Shown here piece by piece: positions 1 through 6,240 of a stretch of 8,203 nucleotides of DNA. The notes beneath the pieces are model-generated. The model was not told the origin of the DNA. It was given only the letters and a program-made list of their open reading frames with translations, and made no database searches. This stretch comes from Prevotellaceae bacterium UBA7028 (lineage in GTDB: Bacteria > Bacteroidota > Bacteroidia > Bacteroidales > Bacteroidaceae). How positions within the stretch are numbered: position 1 is the stretch's first letter; every line of letters begins with the position of its first letter. A program made the translations under genes and the position numbers. The DNA is taken from NCBI GenBank assembly GCA_002494215.1, contig DLBF01000027.1, forward strand, positions 1-8,203, in the 5' to 3' direction.

Positions 1-372
1 GGCTACGGCTATGCCAAGCGCAGCAAGAAGGAGACCGAGAAGTTCGAGCACATGATAACCACCTATATCCTGGACCGTGAGCAGATGACGAATCTGTTCC
101 TGCTTATAGACGTGCGTCATGAGCCTCAGCAGATTGACTTGGAGTTCATGGAATGGCTGGGAGAGAATGGTGTTCCCTTTAGCATCGTCTTTACCAAGGT
201 AGATAAGGTTTCTAAGGGCAAGTTGAAGGGGAATGTGGAGCATTACCTTACAGAACTTAAGAAGCAGTGGGAGGAACTGCCCCCCTATTTTGTTACCAGT
301 TCGGAAACAAAAATGGGTCGCGAGGAAGTTCTGAATTACATAGAGGAGATAAATAAAACGCTGGTTCAGTAA
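1..372 (+). CDS. engB: EngB/YihA/YsxC-family ribosome-biogenesis GTPase, 3' part
   Basis: C-terminal 123 residues of a TRAFAC-class GTPase; the 5' end, with the P-loop and switch I, lies outside the window. The fragment opens with GYGYAK, the sequence that follows the G3 DxPG motif in EngB proteins. The G4 motif TKVD is at fragment residues 65-68 and the G5 region TSSE at 99-102, and the protein ends about 21 residues later, as is normal for this family. EngB is a soluble GTP-binding protein needed for late assembly of the large ribosomal subunit in bacteria where it has been studied. The frame is open from base 1 to the TAA at 370-372. It converges with the long minus-strand operon, and a hairpin terminator follows. 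The GYGYAK sequence makes EngB much more likely than Der, Era or another small GTPase. Confidence 0.93.
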   Translation, partial: GYGYAKRSKKETEKFEHMITTYILDREQMTNLFLLIDVRHEPQQIDLEFMEWLGENGVPFSIVFTKVDKVSKGKLKGNVEHYLTELKKQWEELPPYFVTSSETKMGREEVLNYIEEINKTLVQ

Positions 373-430
373 GAACTGTACAAGACTGTAAGAAATAGCA
401 GATTACGGCCTATGCGTATAAAATGAAATA

Positions 431-462
431 GAGGGCGGCTTCACAGCTGCCCTCCATCTTTT
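431..462 (+). terminator. Rho-independent terminator after engB, possibly bidirectional
   Basis: Bases 431-440 (GAGGGCGGCT) pair with 445-454 (AGCTGCCCTC) around a TCAC loop. This is a 10-bp GC-rich stem with a single G-U wobble, followed on the plus strand by ATCTTTT. It lies about 60 bases after the engB stop codon. On the minus strand the hairpin is followed by TATTTCATTTT, so it could also stop the convergent operon that ends at 582. Confidence 0.8.
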
Positions 463-552
463 AGGTATTAGTTTTGTTTAAGGTAAAAAGATTGTTTTCA
501 GGATAACAGTTGCAAATTTAGGCGGTTTGTTAATATCATGCAAGACTTGGTT

Positions 553-570
553 ATATGTTATATAACATAT
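553..570. repeat. Perfect 18-bp AT-rich palindrome between convergent genes
   Basis: The sequence ATATGTTATATAACATAT equals its own reverse complement, and the symmetry stops at 552/571. It lies between the engB terminator and the 3' end of the sugar kinase gene, 11 bases beyond the kinase stop codon. It could be a protein-binding site or an element at the end of the minus-strand transcript; no neighbouring motif decides between these, and AT-rich palindromes can arise by chance. Confidence 0.5.
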
Positions 571-581
571 TTCTGCATTTT

Positions 582-1454
582 TTAACATTTTTCGCCCAAA
601 AACAGGCTTTTTCTATGAAAATTGGCGATTTCTTGAGCCGGTTTTTTAAGAATTTTACCAATTTTAAGCCTTTCTTTTGCTGCTGCATCCATTATTTCGT
701 CTTCAAAGTAAAAAGCAATGCTTCCTACCATGTTAATTTCCATTTCGGGATGGTTGTAGGCTTTAACATTCCTGACAAAGAACTGGCGGAAAGCCCATAC
801 AAGCATGTCGTGGATTTCTGCCTTTTCTCTATGTTCTGCCAAGAACGGAACCAGCGAAGCCAAGAATCTGTTAGGCATAGGTTCCCTATATACCTTATTT
901 ATAATAATAGGGGGAGTGAGGTTGAACCTCTTCAGGAAAAGTTCCTGTAGCTCTGGGCTGAATATTTTCTTCAGGACATTACGTACCAGTATCTTGCCCA
1001 GAAAAGCACCACTTCCTTCATCGCCCAGGATAAAACCTAAGGGTGAAGTGTTGCTGATAATTTCCTTTCCGTCATACAGGCAGCTGTTGGAGCCGGTGCC
1101 CAGTATGCAGGCTATTCCTGCCTTATTGCCGCAGAGTGCCCTGGCAGCTCCCAGCAGATCGCTTTCGACAGCAATCCGTGGAGTAGTGCTAAAGGTGTTG
1201 GCAAGCGCCTCTTCTACACTCTTTTTGTACGGATCTATACAGCCTGCGCCATAGAAGAAGATTTCCTGAATCTGGCATTCCTGTGGGATCTTTGGTGCCA
1301 GGCTGTTCTTTATGACATCAAAAATAGCATCCTGGGAGTCTCTGACAGGGTTGATGCCCATAGTCTCGACTTCCAGGATGCTATTCTCGGCTGTAGTTAA
1401 TACCCAGTCTGTTTTGGTCGAACCGCTATCTGCTATAAGGATGCAGTTTGCCAT
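582..1454 (-). CDS. BadF/BadG/BcrA/BcrD-type ATPase, N-acetylglucosamine kinase-like
   Basis: A 290-residue cytoplasmic kinase of the ASKHA (sugar kinase/Hsp70/actin) fold. The phosphate-1 loop is DSGSTKTDW at residues 9-17. FYGAGC lies at 67-72 and SDLLGAARAL at 98-107. The phosphate-2 loop GTGSNS is at 119-124, LGDEGSGA at 143-150, and the adenosine-binding VGSIAF at 243-248. These motifs in this order match the BadF/BadG ATPase Pfam family as found in Bacteroidetes, whose members are usually annotated as N-acetylglucosamine kinase-like and run to about 280 residues. The expected reaction is ATP-dependent phosphorylation of an amino sugar or a cell-wall-derived sugar, but the substrate cannot be read from sequence. 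It is the last gene of the minus-strand operon, with its ATG 11 bases after the secG stop codon. The final residues (about 282-290) look like a short extra tail. Confidence 0.88.
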   Translation of the reverse strand: MANCILIADSGSTKTDWVLTTAENSILEVETMGINPVRDSQDAIFDVIKNSLAPKIPQECQIQEIFFYGAGCIDPYKKSVEEALANTFSTTPRIAVESDLLGAARALCGNKAGIACILGTGSNSCLYDGKEIISNTSPLGFILGDEGSGAFLGKILVRNVLKKIFSPELQELFLKRFNLTPPIIINKVYREPMPNRFLASLVPFLAEHREKAEIHDMLVWAFRQFFVRNVKAYNHPEMEINMVGSIAFYFEDEIMDAAAKERLKIGKILKKPAQEIANFHRKSLFLGEKC

Positions 1455-1465
1455 AGAACCGGATT

Positions 1466-1828
1466 TTACTGCTGAGCGGGTGCTTCTTCTGCAGGAGTCT
1501 CTGCAGGAGTCTCTGCTGAAGGCTGAACCATACCGGGAACGTTATTTGGGTTAGTTGCAGCCTGCTCAATAGCGTTCTGCTGGATAACAGATTCGTTATT
1601 AGCTCCTTCGTGCAGGAAAGCAACGCTGATGATGCTCAGTGCAATCATTGCTGCTGCCAGACCCCATGTTGCCTTCTCGATGAAATTTGTTGTTTTGGGA
1701 GCACCCAGAATTTGATTGTTGTTTGAATAGTCAGCTGCCAGACCACCGCCCTTAGACTCCTGAATCAGTACGATAAGGCACATCAGGACAGATGCCAGGA
1801 CAACCAAAATTACGATTGAAGTGTACAT
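1466..1828 (-). CDS. secG: Preprotein translocase subunit SecG
   Basis: A 120-residue inner-membrane protein with the SecG plan. Transmembrane segment 1 spans about residues 4-22, followed by the conserved loop QESKGGGLAADYS (23-35) and ILGAPKTTNFIEKATW. Transmembrane segment 2 spans about 56-72, and the C-terminal tail is hydrophilic. SecG binds SecY in the SecYEG channel and helps SecA-driven export. The tail (about 73-120) is rich in Ala, Pro, Glu and Gln and contains ETPA twice in tandem, encoded by a 12-bp direct repeat; such tails are variable in the family and unlikely to be essential. The gene starts 10 bases after the preceding TPR-like gene and ends 11 bases before the kinase gene, so it is probably co-transcribed with both. 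Confidence 0.95.
   Translation of the reverse strand: MYTSIVILVVLASVLMCLIVLIQESKGGGLAADYSNNNQILGAPKTTNFIEKATWGLAAAMIALSIISVAFLHEGANNESVIQQNAIEQAATNPNNVPGMVQPSAETPAETPAEEAPAQQ
1491..1514 (-). repeat. 12-bp tandem duplication inside the secG 3' coding end
   Basis: On the plus strand GCAGGAGTCTCT occurs twice back to back (1491-1502 and 1503-1514), followed by a decayed partial third copy beginning GCTGAAG. Because the unit is a multiple of three, copy-number change would add or remove ETPA units in the SecG tail without a frameshift. Confidence 0.9.
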
Positions 1829-1838
1829 GTTTTATTTG

Positions 1839-2567
1839 TTATTTGTTTTTGTTATTTAATATCAGTTTTTCCAAAAATCGGATTTGGTCTGCAAAGTAAC
1901 GATTTTTTTTCGGATATTTCAAGGATAATTGACGTATAATTTTAATTGCATTCTCAAATTTACCTTGTTTTATATAAATTCCAGCCAAAGTTTCTGTCAA
2001 AATCTCGTTCTCTTCTTCTTTTTCTTCCTTCTGCTCAGGAACTTCTGTCTCGTTTTCATTGTTTTTAAGTACGATTCTCTTAGGTTCCTGACTTAGGAAG
2101 TCTTCTACCACACCGCCTCCGTTCATTGGCATGTCGGGTGTTTCCTCTTCCTGTGCCTCGTTTTGGAGCAGGAAGCCTATGTAGTCTTGGGTGGCATCGA
2201 TGGGGTAGCGCACAGCCTGTGGCTGTTCCTTGGGCTGACTCTCCAGGAAGTCAGAGATTAGCAGGTCTGTTCTTTCGGATTTGTCAGTCTCCGTCTCCTC
2301 GGTATTGAATTTTCTACGTTCTTCTTTCTTCTCGTAGTTGGACTCTTCTGTTAGTTTGAAGATAGCCTGTCTATCTGGTAGCAGGGGTGCACTGATGCGC
2401 AGCTCCTCGTCGAATTGGGGGGAGTGATGCTTGTAGAGTGCTTGCAGCAACAGTATGCGGGCAGAGTGAAAATACGGATGCTCGTCTTTCATGTTCCTCA
2501 GCATGGATATGGTTTGCTGGTCCATGCTGTTCGGCCTTCTGATGAAATCTATCAAATGTCTTGGCAT
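1839..2567 (-). CDS. Conserved Bacteroidales protein with one C-terminal TPR-like motif
   Basis: A 242-residue protein, predicted soluble, with no signal peptide or membrane segment. The N-terminal part (about 1-75) is a helical module containing MLRNMKDEHPYFHSARILLL and, later, LLPDRQAIFKL, a pattern I recognise from conserved proteins of this order encoded beside secG. The middle (about 80-188) is low-complexity, acidic and rich in Glu, Lys, Thr and Asn, and probably disordered. The C-terminal part (about 190-222) has one TPR-like helix pair, LAGIYIKQGKFENAIKIIRQL followed by KYPKKN. A single TPR suggests a protein contact, but the partner and role are unknown. The ATG at 2567 is preferred over the internal Met15 because the conserved N-terminal module begins before it. 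The 3' coding end and the secG junction (about 1839-2060) are clearly more AT-rich than neighbouring genes. It starts 21 bases after the lptE stop codon. Confidence 0.78.
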   Translation of the reverse strand: MPRHLIDFIRRPNSMDQQTISMLRNMKDEHPYFHSARILLLQALYKHHSPQFDEELRISAPLLPDRQAIFKLTEESNYEKKEERRKFNTEETETDKSERTDLLISDFLESQPKEQPQAVRYPIDATQDYIGFLLQNEAQEEETPDMPMNGGGVVEDFLSQEPKRIVLKNNENETEVPEQKEEKEEENEILTETLAGIYIKQGKFENAIKIIRQLSLKYPKKNRYFADQIRFLEKLILNNKNK

Positions 2568-2588
2568 AGGGTTGATGCTTGTTTCATG

Positions 2589-3113
2589 TTACCAGTTAGC
2601 TACCGTTGAATTGAATATCTGTTCTACGATGTCCTTTGACATCTGTGTTACCAGCTCCTCCTGTACGGCTGTCAGCTGCTGACTGGCATCGTACTCTGTG
2701 GTGGCTGTGAACTGACGTTCGAAGTCGTCGTCGTGTTTCTTATTGTTGACAAATCGCACATTCACCGTCATCTTCAACTGAACCTGACTGCTATAGCCGT
2801 CGCTGGAGATACCTTTGTTGTACTGGTCGAAATGCGTAATTTCGCCAGAGAGTTGCAGGTCGCCGTTCTTCTTCACCTGTCGCAGTTTCGTCTGGCTGGC
2901 ATAGATGTCTGTCAGCTTATTTTGGAAGATAGCCTGCATAGGTGTCCATACGTATGCACTACGAATGGGGAAGTTGTCAATCTGTATAGTCTTTGTATAT
3001 TGGTAGTCGATACTTGCGCCATTGAACTTGTACTCAATCCTGCATGCACAAATCATAATGCACAGGCAGCTGGCCAGCAATATGCCCATCCACTTCTTAT
3101 TCCTCAATTCCAT
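2589..3113 (-). CDS. lptE: LptE-family lipopolysaccharide-assembly lipoprotein
   Basis: A 174-residue lipoprotein. It has a lipoprotein signal peptide with a basic N-region (RNKK, residues 4-7), a hydrophobic core and a lipobox ICAC, with Cys24 as the lipidated residue. The mature part shows the Bacteroidetes LptE pattern: YKFNGASI just after the Cys, the middle segment NGDLQLSGEITHFD, the tract FVNNKKHDDDFERQF, and the characteristic ending EQIFNSTVANW. LptE plugs and stabilises the LptD barrel, which places LPS in the outer leaflet of the outer membrane. No acidic export tag follows Cys24 (next residues R-I-E-Y), consistent with a periplasm-facing lipoprotein, although that is inference. 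Its first 17 coding bases overlap the end of the sigma-54 activator gene, which suggests translational coupling. lptD is not in this window. Confidence 0.88.
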   Translation of the reverse strand: MELRNKKWMGILLASCLCIMICACRIEYKFNGASIDYQYTKTIQIDNFPIRSAYVWTPMQAIFQNKLTDIYASQTKLRQVKKNGDLQLSGEITHFDQYNKGISSDGYSSQVQLKMTVNVRFVNNKKHDDDFERQFTATTEYDASQQLTAVQEELVTQMSKDIVEQIFNSTVANW

Positions 3114-4344
3114 ATGCTTTCAGTTTTCTGTATAGTGTTCTGACGCTTATGCCCAATTCGTCGGCAGCATCTTTCCTTCTGTAGTGATTGCGTTGCAGTG
3201 ATTTTATGATGTTGCGTTTCTCCATGTCGTTGATGTTCAACGTGTCGTCCTCCAGCACCTCTTCAGCCGTTTGGAACTCCATATCTGTTGCGGGTATGGG
3301 ATTCTGCGGGATGGTAGGAGAAATGTTGGGCACCTGATGGCTGTATGCAGGTGTTGTCGTGGGGACTTTTGTCGTGGCAGGCAGGTTCGAGGGCTCTCCA
3401 CCCTGAATCTTCTGCTTCAGTTCCTCCACCTCGTTTCTCAGTTGCAGCACAGCATGGGCCAGCATCTTTATTTCCTTCTCGTAGTCGTGCTGCGATTCAG
3501 AGCTTCTGCTGCCTGTTATGGTGATGCCCATCTCGCTGTCCGAATTGGGCACGATGCCAAACTTTGCCAGCACCTCTGGTGTGATGCTTCGTTCCTCAGA
3601 GAGAACGCTCATCTGTTCCACCACGTTTTTCAACTGACGGATATTGCCTGGCCATTTATAGGATTTTACGACTTCCTCGGCAGCCGGTGTCAGATGGATG
3701 TATTCCGGCATCTGATACTTCGTGGCCATGTCCATGGCAAACTTCTTGAACAGTAGCACGGCATCATCGTTCCTCTCCCTAAGTGGTGGCATGGTAATGT
3801 TAACGCGGCAGAGTCTGTAGTACAGGTCTTGGCGGAACTTACCCTCGCGGATGGCATTGGGGATATTGATGTTGGTAGCCGCTATGATGCGAGCTGTGGT
3901 CTTGCGTATGGAGTTGCTTCCGACACGTATGTATTCGCCTGTTTCCAGTACACGAAGCAGACGTGCCTGGGTGCTCATGGGCAGTTCACCTATCTCGTCC
4001 AGGAAGAGCGTTCCGCCGTCGGCAGCTCCGAAGTAGCCCTCGTGCTCGCTGATGGCATTTGTGAAGGCGCCCTTCTCGTGACCGAAGAGTTCACTGTCTA
4101 TGGTACCTTCTGGTATGGAGCCGCAGTTGATGGCCAGGTACTTCTTGTTCTTGCACGGACTTAAATCATGGATGATGCGGGGGATGATTTCCTTTCCCAC
4201 ACCATTCTCGCCTTCTATGAGTACAGACAAGTCTGTGGGTGCCACCTGAACTGCTGTCAGCAGGGCGGTATCCAGTGCCTTGTTCTTTCCGACAATATTG
4301 TACTGGTTCTTAAGCTTCTGTAGGTCTATGTCCAGTTTCTTCAT
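3097..4344 (-). CDS. Sigma-54-dependent transcriptional activator (AAA+ and Fis-type HTH, no sensor domain)
   Basis: A 415-residue bacterial enhancer-binding protein. The AAA+ domain starts almost at once: Walker A GENGVGKE at 45-52, the sigma-54 contact loop GAFTNA at 92-97 (GAFTGA is the usual sequence), Walker B TLFLDE at 112-117, the sensor I region AATN at 155-158, arginine-finger region FRQDLYYR at 170-177, and sensor II WPGNIRQLKN at 231-240. A coiled-coil stretch (about 286-310) and a Pro/Thr-rich linker (about 311-350) lead to a C-terminal Fis-type helix-turn-helix (about 374-412, with RRKDAADELGISVRTLYRKL). Only about 16 residues precede the AAA+ domain, so there is no receiver, GAF or PAS sensor. 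Control must come from abundance, a partner protein or the linker region. It uses ATP hydrolysis to open sigma-54 polymerase promoters. It lies 11 bases after the PdxA-like gene and overlaps lptE by 17 bases. Its targets are unknown. Confidence 0.92.
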   Translation of the reverse strand: MKKLDIDLQKLKNQYNIVGKNKALDTALLTAVQVAPTDLSVLIEGENGVGKEIIPRIIHDLSPCKNKKYLAINCGSIPEGTIDSELFGHEKGAFTNAISEHEGYFGAADGGTLFLDEIGELPMSTQARLLRVLETGEYIRVGSNSIRKTTARIIAATNINIPNAIREGKFRQDLYYRLCRVNITMPPLRERNDDAVLLFKKFAMDMATKYQMPEYIHLTPAAEEVVKSYKWPGNIRQLKNVVEQMSVLSEERSITPEVLAKFGIVPNSDSEMGITITGSRSSESQHDYEKEIKMLAHAVLQLRNEVEELKQKIQGGEPSNLPATTKVPTTTPAYSHQVPNISPTIPQNPIPATDMEFQTAEEVLEDDTLNINDMEKRNIIKSLQRNHYRRKDAADELGISVRTLYRKLKAYGIEE

Positions 4345-4355
4345 ATCACAGCGTC

Positions 4356-5198
4356 TTATTCCACATTATTGCTGTTTCGGTCCTCTCGCTTGTCGTGGAA
4401 AAGCTTGGGCAGAGGGTTCTCGCGTTCCTGGTCGTATGATTGCCTGTTGCGATACACGTCGGTTGCAATGTATGTGGCGTGATTCATGCACATTGTGTCT
4501 GAGAGGAAGGGTGAGGTGATGATGAGATCCGAGCCGGCATAGAATCTTATACCATATTCATATGCCAGGGAGCCGAAGGCTTCTGTGGCCTTCTGCTTCT
4601 CGCAGGTGATAATGCCGTCGTAGTACATGTATTTTTCTTCCTCGAAGAATTCCTTTATGGCATAAGGACCGTACACGTGCATGTGCTTCTCCTCCCTTGG
4701 CTCTTCGTTGTTGTTCTCCTGTTGTGCGTTATCGCTGAGGATGGCAATACGCGGATGCTGGCAGTCGAAGTCGCGCTCCAGTGTATTGCGGAAGGCCTCG
4801 ATGGTGTTCTTGTCGATCTTCTCAACCAGTGCCATGCGTATGTCTTCGTTGATGAGCATCTCGGTGCTACCGGCAGGGCAGGGGAAGGGTGTTTCCTTTG
4901 GAGTTATCACCAGGGCGTCTATGTTGTTCTCCTGGCAGTCCTCCATTGCTTTCTTCTCGCTATCCTCGCATTGCAGCAGCGAAAGGCGTCCGTCTTGCAC
5001 TTCATCCGTATTGTTTATGGTGATGAAGTTGGTGCTCAGGTTCATAATCTTGCGCTGTTGTATGACAGCCTCTTTGTCACCATATATGATGGGGTGGCAT
5101 AGCTCCAGCGAAACAGGTTCCTCGAACGTTGTCAGTATAAGGTTATAGCCTGTTTTGTCAGCTCTGCCTTGTGTGATTCCTATCTTAATCTTTTCCAT
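4356..5198 (-). CDS. Degenerate PdxA-like protein, predicted catalytically inactive
   Basis: A 280-residue homologue of 4-hydroxythreonine-4-phosphate dehydrogenase (PdxA, vitamin B6 pathway). Framework matches include IGITQG near the start, GYNLIL, LELCHPIIYG, PRIAIL, GPYAIKEFF, YYDGII, and YGIRFYAGSDLIITSP, where PdxA has a similar AGLPYVRTSP. Active-site segments are altered. The GHTE site reads GSTE (Ser111), NPHAGE reads NAQQEN (Gln159), YHDQG reads EKQKA (Lys201), and the TGHIPL segment is lost near 126-130. The glycine-rich GDPAG-type segment near the start is replaced by GRADK. Bacteroidetes PdxA proteins are, as I recall, about 350-360 residues, so about 75 are missing. The reading frame is intact, which argues against a fresh pseudogene. 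I chose the ATG at 5198 because family similarity begins there and it lies 4 bases past the previous stop codon; an in-frame start at 5243 would add 15 basic residues overlapping that gene. Its present role is unknown. Confidence 0.75.
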   Translation of the reverse strand: MEKIKIGITQGRADKTGYNLILTTFEEPVSLELCHPIIYGDKEAVIQQRKIMNLSTNFITINNTDEVQDGRLSLLQCEDSEKKAMEDCQENNIDALVITPKETPFPCPAGSTEMLINEDIRMALVEKIDKNTIEAFRNTLERDFDCQHPRIAILSDNAQQENNNEEPREEKHMHVYGPYAIKEFFEEEKYMYYDGIITCEKQKATEAFGSLAYEYGIRFYAGSDLIITSPFLSDTMCMNHATYIATDVYRNRQSYDQERENPLPKLFHDKREDRNSNNVE

Positions 5199-5202
5199 AA
5201 TC

Positions 5203-6240
5203 TTATTTAATATCCTTTTTCTCCTCCTCGACGCAGATTTCAATCAGGGATTTCTGTTCCAGAGGAAGTTGCAGTGTATAGAGTGAGGCCTCAAGACGTC
5301 TGATGAGGTCGCGTTTCTTCTTCTCGGGTGCATATACAAAGGCCTCAACCACTATTACGCGGTTGCTTTCTGCATCTACTCTGCTGTGGCTGACGAAGGG
5401 GCCGCCCATGCAATCGTTCTTCATGTACCAAAGTCCTCGTATCTCCATGGCGTAGGCATTGTGAACAACGATGGGTTTAATCAGGGTGCATAGGGTGTCG
5501 GTCTGCATGTACATGCCTTCCTTTTCCCCAGGCAGGTTCTTCTCCATGATAGAATCGCGCTTGTGTAGCAGGTATTCCTTGTTGAAGGTCTCGGGGCCCT
5601 CGTATTCATAGCTGTACATGCAGATGTTCTCCAGCCCCGACGCTGTGTTGTTGCTGGTCCAGAAGAAGTTGTCGCCTTCCTTGTAGCTCTTCAATTCGTC
5701 TGGTGCATTGATGTGGCAACCGAATTTGAGCCAAGCCAGCTCGTCTGTGGTTTTCGAGAATTTCTTCTCCAATTTCTTAATCAGACGGTTCATCTCCGTG
5801 CGAGTCAGGAAGTCCACCACTTCCTGTCTGTGTTCCTTGCAGAATTCCTTCAGGCTTTCCTCGCTGGGTGTGTTGATGGTCAGTACAATCTGTTCCGTGG
5901 CGTATTTGTCTCGTGCGAAACGCATACGGGTCTGGCTATACTGAGTCTTGTCTATGTTCACCAATATGATGTTGCGGAAGAGCTGCATCAGATGGTCGTA
6001 GTGCTTGGGGTCGGTATGTGAGATGCGGAAAGAACGTTCGCTCTGTGGCAGGCAGGGGACATCGGTGTCCAGAATGTCGAACAGCGCCCTTCCGGCTGGT
6101 GCTTCCCATATCTCGTCCTCCAATACTACCAATACCTCGTAGGGGCGTCCGCTGGCAACGGGCAGGACCATGTTCTTGGTACAACTGGCAAGGATGCAGC
6201 ATGCCAGCATCATCAGTAGGTAAAACTTGTATCTTTTCAT
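5203..6240 (-). CDS. DUF4837-family lipoprotein
   Basis: A 345-residue lipoprotein. Its signal peptide has a hydrophobic core at residues 7-18 and lipobox LASC with Cys20. The mature protein has the features I associate with DUF4837, a Bacteroidetes family of unknown function: SGRPYEVLVVLEDEIW (30-45), AGRALFDILDTDVPCLPQSE, a TRTEMNRLIKKLEKK helix, FFWTSNNTASG, the KEGMYMQTDTL region, MGGPFVSHSRV (278-288), and a C-terminal ASLYTLQLP. The residues after Cys20 (T-K-N-M) carry no acidic surface-export tag, so a periplasm-facing membrane anchor is inferred. The start codon overlaps the rlmN stop codon in an ATGA arrangement, and the stop codon is 4 bases before the PdxA-like gene, so translation of the three genes is probably coupled. 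The link with lptE in the operon suggests an envelope role, but no activity can be read from sequence. Confidence 0.87.
   Translation of the reverse strand: MKRYKFYLLMMLACCILASCTKNMVLPVASGRPYEVLVVLEDEIWEAPAGRALFDILDTDVPCLPQSERSFRISHTDPKHYDHLMQLFRNIILVNIDKTQYSQTRMRFARDKYATEQIVLTINTPSEESLKEFCKEHRQEVVDFLTRTEMNRLIKKLEKKFSKTTDELAWLKFGCHINAPDELKSYKEGDNFFWTSNNTASGLENICMYSYEYEGPETFNKEYLLHKRDSIMEKNLPGEKEGMYMQTDTLCTLIKPIVVHNAYAMEIRGLWYMKNDCMGGPFVSHSRVDAESNRVIVVEAFVYAPEKKKRDLIRRLEASLYTLQLPLEQKSLIEICVEEEKKDIK

Noticed and set aside
3271..3756. Plus-strand open frame opposite the sigma-54 activator
   Set aside because: No family resemblance, no promoter, and fully covered by a gene with complete AAA+ and HTH motifs.
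4681..5148. Plus-strand open frames opposite the PdxA-like gene
   Set aside because: Two overlapping antisense frames with Ser/Leu/Val-rich, motif-free translations; both are shadows of the conserved minus-strand gene.
4356..5198. Calling the PdxA-like gene a pseudogene
   Set aside because: There is no stop codon or frameshift, the operon spacing is tight, and framework motifs remain, so a retained protein with altered function fits better.
5199..5243. A 15-codon upstream extension of the PdxA-like gene
   Set aside because: It overlaps the end of the DUF4837 gene, encodes a basic stretch unlike the family, and the PdxA-like similarity begins exactly at the ATG at 5198.
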